From: Knufia peltigerae | Lineage: Eukaryota; Ascomycota; Eurotiomycetes; Chaetothyriales; Trichomeriaceae | DNA: 12,982 nucleotides | Assembly (NCBI GenBank): GCA_030247855.1 | Contig: JAPDRN010000266.1 | Span: 1-12,982 of the forward strand | Reading direction: 5' to 3' | Part shown: positions 8,454 to 12,982 of the stretch, one piece after another | Position numbering within the stretch: position 1 is the stretch's first letter | Layout of the letters: each line of letters opens with the position of its first letter | The notes under the pieces: generated by a model | Told to the model about the DNA's origin: nothing | Seen by the model: the letters and a program-made list of their open reading frames with translations, nothing else | Databases searched by the model: none | Made by a program: the position numbers and the translations under genes

Positions 8454-10250
8454 TCAACTGACGGTCTCGATGGTCTGACGCTTGACGAGCCTCACCCACC
8501 GCCTCCTCCTCCACTCCCCTGTCCGTCCCGTATTGTCAAACACCGTCGCCTCCTCCCAGTCCTTGGTCAGCTTCTTCGACTTCTGATCCCTTTCGCTCCT
8601 CTGCTTCTTCCTTTTGTTCCCCTCGTCCTCTCGATTGAGGGACGGGACGTTGTAGTCTCCGTAGGCCAGCCACAGGTCGTCCTCGCGGCTCGCGCCACTG
8701 CCCGGGACCGGTGGTAGGTCCCACACCCAGCCTCCAAAATCCGCATTGACACTCTCTCGTCGGGCCGTCGAGACGGCGGCGCTCGCGCCGTCCGTGCCGT
8801 GGTGCAGTACGTCATACTCCACGCCCACGACGAGACGATCGTTCACCCACTCCCCGGCTTCGAGGTCGAGTTCCCACTTCTTCGAGGCCCACTCCCAGCC
8901 ATCGGGCGGCGACACATCCTCGAAGAACCGTGTCCCTCGTGGGCGGTCGCCCGCTATGCGCGAGGGTGAGAGCGGGTCGTACGGGGAGGGGGTGAAGAGG
9001 TGAGGTTGCCATTCTGCGGCCTTGTCGGATGCGACCGACCGGAGCGGACGGTGTTGGAGTTCAAAAATCTCCACTTCCCGTGTCTCTGGGGTCGTGGAGA
9101 GGGTGACCTCGGAGAACGCGGTGAGCGAAGAATGGATGGCCGCCGGGGTGGCGGGGAGAGGTATGCCGTGAATGTAGCGTGCGTGTCTGAGGGCTGGATC
9201 GTTGAGGGCTTGTTGTGTTTGTGCTTCGGCCCGTTTCTGTAGCCGCAGCAGGTATGACTGTGCGGTTGGGTGGGATGATACAGTGACCGCCCACCCTAGA
9301 ACGAGGGCGATCAGGCGCCAGGGCAGAAGGTGAGCCGTGATCAGCGAAGCGGTGGTCAGGATCGTGAGGTACAGGAATACTTGTGAGGAGAAGGCTTCGT
9401 TGCTGAAGTTCGTGACCGGGGCAATCGATTGCACGAGAGCGTCGTGGAGGTTGGAAAAGTCGGCCATGGAATTTTGGAGGTCACGCATGTTGCGGAAGAA
9501 GTCTTTGGAGGTCTCGCTCGCGGGCTTGATGGTCCGGGCGGGAGCCAGTGCTGGGCCGGTGTAGGCTTGTTGATATGAGTAGGGAGTCGTGCTGGACGTC
9601 GACTGCTGCGGAGGCGGTGGGTGGCGTGAGGTGAAGGCCGGAATCATGATGAAGAGAAGGGCGACGGCGACGGGAAGAACCACGAGGAGATATGGATCCA
9701 GGCAGACAAACGTGTATGCCGCCAGGAAAGACAGAGTGTGAGTAGGTGTACGCCAGGTGAAGAGGCGGATGACTCGGTTCTGAAACACGAAAACTATCCC
9801 GATGCGCGCGTTGAAGCGGCGGAAGTTGTTGGTCATGAGAGGGAGGCTGAAGGCGGGTCGTGCGACATACTTGGACGATCGATGATCAACCGGGATCGCG
9901 GATTCGCCCTCTTCGTCATCATCGACATCTTCTGCCGGGATGACTTGTTGGAGGATCCTGAGAGTTGTGTGAGTGAGCCGTCGACTTGAACTGGGCCACC
10001 AGAGAGCTTACTTGGAAAACAGTCTGTCTTGAAGGGAGGGCTTGCTTGCTGTCGCTGGCTCGTGCTCTTCTAGCTGAGAAGCAAGGAACCCATGGCTTTT
10101 GGCCTTGAGGCGTGATGGTGATAGAGTGCGTCTGACTTTGTCTCGCTTTCTTGTTCTTTCTTCTCCCGTCTCGGCATCGTCAGTCGGAACCGATATCAAA
10201 GGAAGTGGTTCGTCGCGATTGACGAATGCGTCTGCGGTGAATTCATCCAT
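8454..10250 (-). CDS. integral peroxisomal membrane peroxin, Pex24/Pex28-32 family, with dysferlin-type domain
   Basis: Minus-strand exons 10250-10012 and 9957-8454 give 1743 bases and 580 residues. Family role (yeast Pex28-32, Yarrowia Pex23/24): reticulon-like membrane proteins of the ER and peroxisome that control peroxisome number, size and ER contact. An acidic and basic N-terminal tail precedes the family block SLQDRLFSKILQQVIPAED (72-90). RPAFSLPLMTNNFRRFNARI follows at 113-132. Hydrophobic hairpins lie at about 153-188 and 273-309. From about 373 on comes a dysferlin-type region: EVEIFELQHR, FEDVSPPDGWEWASKKWELD (425-444), and a Trp/Arg-rich end WRRRRWVRL (562-570). A lysine/arginine-rich insert sits near 528-544. 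The frame opens with TTG at 10259, but the first ATG is at 10250 and an upstream in-frame stop leaves no other. I do not assign a paralogue number. Confidence 0.93.
9958..10011 (-). other. intron of the peroxin gene (54 bp)
   Basis: On the minus strand the donor is GTAAGC and the acceptor is CTCAG, with a CTCAC branch-like site. It splits Lys80 (AA|G) inside the conserved SLQDRLFSK-ILQQVIP block, which confirms the join. Confidence 0.92.
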
Positions 10251-10429
10251 CTCGATCAAGTTATCCCATGTTCATCGATGATGGTATTGATCAGGAGCCA
10301 GTACTGGGACGGTGTTGGACGTTGGACACATTGGGTGACTGGGTGGGTGGTTGTCATGCTTGCCTAGGGCTGTGTCCGGAGCATGTCATAATACGTCGTC
10401 GGCATCATGTTGACATGTGCGAGCCACAT

Positions 10430-10435
10430 CACGTG
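10430..10435. promoter_or_regulatory. E-box palindrome CACGTG
   Basis: CACGTG lies 180 bases upstream of the peroxin ATG. Fungal bHLH factors bind this hexamer. It also occurs in the STE2-like coding region near 8030 and at about 12174, so its presence here may be chance. Confidence 0.25.
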
Positions 10436-10556
10436 GACAACCGAACGCCACTTCACTTGGCGTTGTGGCTTTATTCCACCAGACGCCTCAAAGTCATCGG
10501 CCGGCCATTAAAGACTCTAACAAGTCGAGGGCCTTGACTGGTGACTGGTAGCCAAA

Positions 10557-10565
10557 TACGGAGTA
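10557..10565 (-). repeat. TACTCCGTA motif, copy 5 (reads TACGGAGTA on plus)
   Basis: Exact reverse-orientation copy, about 300 bases upstream of the peroxin start codon. Confidence 0.85.
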
Positions 10566-10759
10566 GTTATTGCAGTAAACACATCCAAAATAACTTGGAG
10601 TTGTGTTACGAAGTAGATACATTCAAAATAAAGTAACAGGAGCAGACGAGGAAGCACCAAGTGCACTCAGGGCATGTCTGTAACTCAACAACAACAACAA
10701 CCTCGAACTCAGAGGTCTTCCTTGCGCGTAGAGACTCCCTCAAGGCTCGCGCTGTGGCA

Positions 10760-10812
10760 CTCGCAACCTTTCTGTGATCTCTGTCGACGTCCTCTTTCGC
10801 TCGCAACCTTTC
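10760..10812 (+). repeat. 13-bp direct repeat CTCGCAACCTTTC, two copies
   Basis: Identical copies at 10760-10772 and 10800-10812, spaced 40 bases start to start. The stretch between is CT-rich. No mobile-element hallmarks surround it. Confidence 0.7.
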
Positions 10813-11210
10813 GTTGACAGTCGTCGCTTAGTCGCCCTCGTTGCCCGCCTTCTGTTGACTACTCTCGTCGAATCGCACTTCAAAAGTCTCCTCTGTTGGG
10901 CGTCAATCGATCAGCACATTTAGTATGGGCTAAAGAAGATAGATTACTCGTCGAGACAGTAAGGACTTGAAGTTAACCTATGTTATTGAACGCCGACAGC
11001 GCATAAAAGGTTTCATCTTTTGGGCCTATTTTAACGGAGATCAATCGGCCGTCGATAGAATCCCTCGACCTGGTCAGGCTGTGATAGACTTCCGATGGAC
11101 GCCATACCAGGTAGTAACTGGTGGTATAATGACAAGACCTCATTTGTTGCCCTGTTAGGTATAGATCAAGACTCATTGGGCGCGGAGCTAACAAAAAATA
11201 GGCCTTGTAG

Positions 11211-11219
11211 TACTCCGTA
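11211..11219 (+). repeat. TACTCCGTA motif, copy 6
   Basis: Exact copy. It is preceded by GTAG and followed by CTCAGTACT, so related GTACT/AGTAC words cluster here. Confidence 0.85.
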
Positions 11220-11780
11220 CTCAGTACTATAACAGTCTCCCGATGATTCTCTCTGATCAACCCTGAGTCTCCCTGGCTCTGCACATAAACTTCTCCCCGG
11301 TACGAGTACGAAGTAGTGAAGATGATTTCATTCCTCAAGGATCATCATAACCTAGGTAGGTATGTTGTTTAGACTGCGATCGTCCTCTTTGATCCGTTGA
11401 TCCCCGGTAACGAGACCGTGTTGATCAGGGACACACCCACCCGTACTCCTGCACCCTGTTGATCCTCACGAGTGCCAGTATTTGGAAGTATAGTACACCA
11501 TGCCCGGAAAAGGTCAGGCAGTCCAGACCCTACACCGCTCGTGTGACGTCGAACTACATTGTGCTTGTTTCACAGCTCCCAGGGTTGTACTCCGGACTGC
11601 CTGACGAGGACTCGTCACATCCATATCCATGCCAGGTCGGAAACGCAGGAAATGCAGAGCCCTGAAAAGACCCTGTGGAAGCGATCGAACAACCGCTCTT
11701 GTTCTGTTTTGTCTTAAACATCATTTCCATCAAAAGAACCCATGACAACATGAATCACAGAAACATGGATTGGGTAGAAA

Positions 11781-11817
<37 letters not shown>
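11781..11817. repeat. compound microsatellite (TC)12(AC)6
   Basis: A TC run of 24 bases passes directly into an AC run. It resembles the repeat at the window start with the blocks in the opposite order. Confidence 0.95.
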
Positions 11818-11818
<1 letters not shown>

Positions 11819-11900
11819 ATTGCTACTGCCGTTCAATCCTTTCACTCGCTGTGTTGACGAGGACTACATCTGATTCGTGACACGCGAAATCGCTTGGGGC

Positions 11901-11920
11901 TGGTGGTGGTGGTGGTGGTG
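11901..11920. repeat. (TGG)n microsatellite
   Basis: Just over six TGG units preceded by GGGGC. The frames across it contain no supportable protein. Confidence 0.9.
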
Positions 11921-12467
11921 CAGCAAAAAGCACAATGGACTTTTGGGCTCGTCTACACGAGAAATGCCTAGGACAACACAACAATCTTCAAAGACCCGGT
12001 CAGTTGAGTGACAAGGGACCCCCCCGGGAAGACTCGTTGTTGACGTGCCGCCCCCGTCATGCTGAGATCACCCCATGTGGAATGCTAGAGTCACTATCCG
12101 GCATTTGGAGCTTCAGGATCATAGACTTCGCTGGTCTGAGGCATTGGTAAAGGCACTGATCCTCCTTCTGTTGCACGTGATGGCCTTTTTTGTTTCCACA
12201 GAGGGACTGCCAAAGTTGTTTGCCATCTGGCTGGCAATCAGCCACTCCCAATGCGTGACGATGCCTGGCACGAGATACATGGTCTTCACACCGCATTGGA
12301 CCGGGGAAGTCTGGATCCGTTACGTCAAGACGGAAAGTTGGGCACGAAAAGATTTGATGTAAAGAGCCGACGGCCTCACACTTAGCATAACCAAAAAAAA
12401 ACGGTCTTGGTGGCATGCCAGCGAGGCTGGATTCCTATTTGACCCAATTTTCGTGCCTAGCTCACTG

Positions 12468-12476
12468 TACTCCGTA
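12468..12476 (+). repeat. TACTCCGTA motif, copy 7
   Basis: Exact copy flanked as GTACTCCGTAC. A looser relative, GGTACTTCGGTAC, lies about 140 bases downstream near 12611. Confidence 0.85.
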
Positions 12477-12561
12477 CCTACCGATATCATCGGAAATGTG
12501 ACCTGATCCAGTCGTGTGGTTGTTGGCACAAGAACATCTGTTCTTCGCTTCGATGCGTCGA

Positions 12562-12581
12562 AGAGAGAGAGAGAGAGAGAG
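12562..12581. repeat. (AG)10 microsatellite
   Basis: Ten AG units. They produce the Arg-Glu or Ser-Leu alternation in the small frames across it, so those frames should not be taken as genes. Confidence 0.95.
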
Positions 12582-12962
12582 CGAGGAATGCAGAGTCCTT
12601 TCCTGTATTCGGTACTTCGGTACGCGCAGGTTACTTTTGAACTGGCTGCATGTCATTGTGACCCGTGCGACAATGCTCTGTGCCGTACTTTTCGTTCGAA
12701 TCTGGGAGCTAGGCCCCCCCCGTGACCAACGAGGGCGACGAGCACCGAAAACCCACCACTCCACGGAGTCTGGAGATATCTGACGAGTTGTCCAACCCCC
12801 CCTCATGTGATGTTGATGCACCTGTGTTCATGCAAGAGGCTGCAGCAATCGGTGGTAAATGACGAATCGTATCGAAAAAACCATTCCACGTTGCATGACG
12901 CCGGTCGGGCAGCAATTGTCATCAGACGACGTGCCGAAAGGGCCAACGAACTCTCACGCGCG

Positions 12963-12982
12963 CACACACACACACACACACA
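12963..12982. repeat. (CA)10 microsatellite at the window end
   Basis: The CA run continues to the last base, so its full length is unknown. It is preceded by a short CG-rich alternation (CGCGCG). Confidence 0.95.

Larger units (their letters stand above)
10251..12962. other. gene-poor region upstream of the peroxin gene
   Basis: About 2.7 kb with no recognisable protein. The largest frames (121 codons at 10973-11338 minus, 119 at 12057-12416 minus, 119 at 12462-12821 minus, 95 at 12075-12362 plus) overlap each other or microsatellites and show no motif. The first few hundred bases should be the peroxin promoter. No tRNA or rRNA could be recognised. Contents are microsatellites, a 13-base direct repeat, three TACTCCGTA copies and several homopolymer runs. 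Confidence 0.55.

Noticed and set aside
10251..10259. TTG start three codons upstream for the peroxin
   Set aside because: The first ATG at 10250 is the normal choice in a fungal nuclear gene; TTG starts are not expected.
12680..12720. GTTCGAATC resembling a tRNA B-box
   Set aside because: No matching A-box or cloverleaf stems upstream within tRNA distance.
12462..12821. 119-codon minus-strand frame
   Set aside because: It crosses the AG microsatellite (Ser-Leu alternation), contains no motif, and is matched by overlapping plus-strand frames.
1..12982. CRISPR array, prophage or bacterial-type operon
   Set aside because: Spliced genes and fungal protein families show a eukaryotic nuclear genome; no spaced direct-repeat array is present.

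Overview
The window comes from a filamentous ascomycete. Three spliced protein genes have short introns with GTATGT, GTAAGT or GTGAGT donors, CTRAC-like branch sites and pyrimidine-rich leaders, and all three encode typical fungal proteins. The gene families and a recurring 9-mer (TACTCCGTA) between genes suggest a Eurotiomycete, possibly Chaetothyriales. That placement is inference and was not tested by any search.

Layout: 1-849 is non-coding DNA with microsatellites. 850-2883 (minus) is a three-exon KRE6/SKN1-type beta-glucan synthesis protein (GH16). 2884-3692 is its pyrimidine-rich leader and promoter, with no ATG on the gene's strand. 3693-6445 has no gene I can establish, but the minus strand carries several protein-like fragments in different frames, perhaps a decayed multi-exon gene. 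6446-6698 is a CT-rich leader for the next gene. 6699-8185 (plus) is a three-exon STE2-type alpha-pheromone receptor. 8186-8453 is a short tail-to-tail spacer. 8454-10250 (minus) is a two-exon peroxisomal membrane peroxin of the Pex24/Pex28-32 family with a dysferlin-type C-terminus. 10251-12982 is a gene-poor tract of simple repeats and scattered 9-mer copies.

The three genes belong to unrelated processes: cell-wall beta-1,6-glucan, mating signalling, and peroxisome size or ER contact. I see no operon-like or cluster logic, and no secondary-metabolite, transposon or defence system. The points that most merit a second look are the ATG-free leader of the glucan gene, the dispersed 9-mer, a stop-free in-frame intron placed in TM6 of the pheromone receptor, a possible Ste12 site upstream of that receptor, and the unresolved minus-strand fragments at 3.9-5.9 kb. 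Both window ends lie in CA repeats, so the window may be a whole short contig broken at microsatellites.
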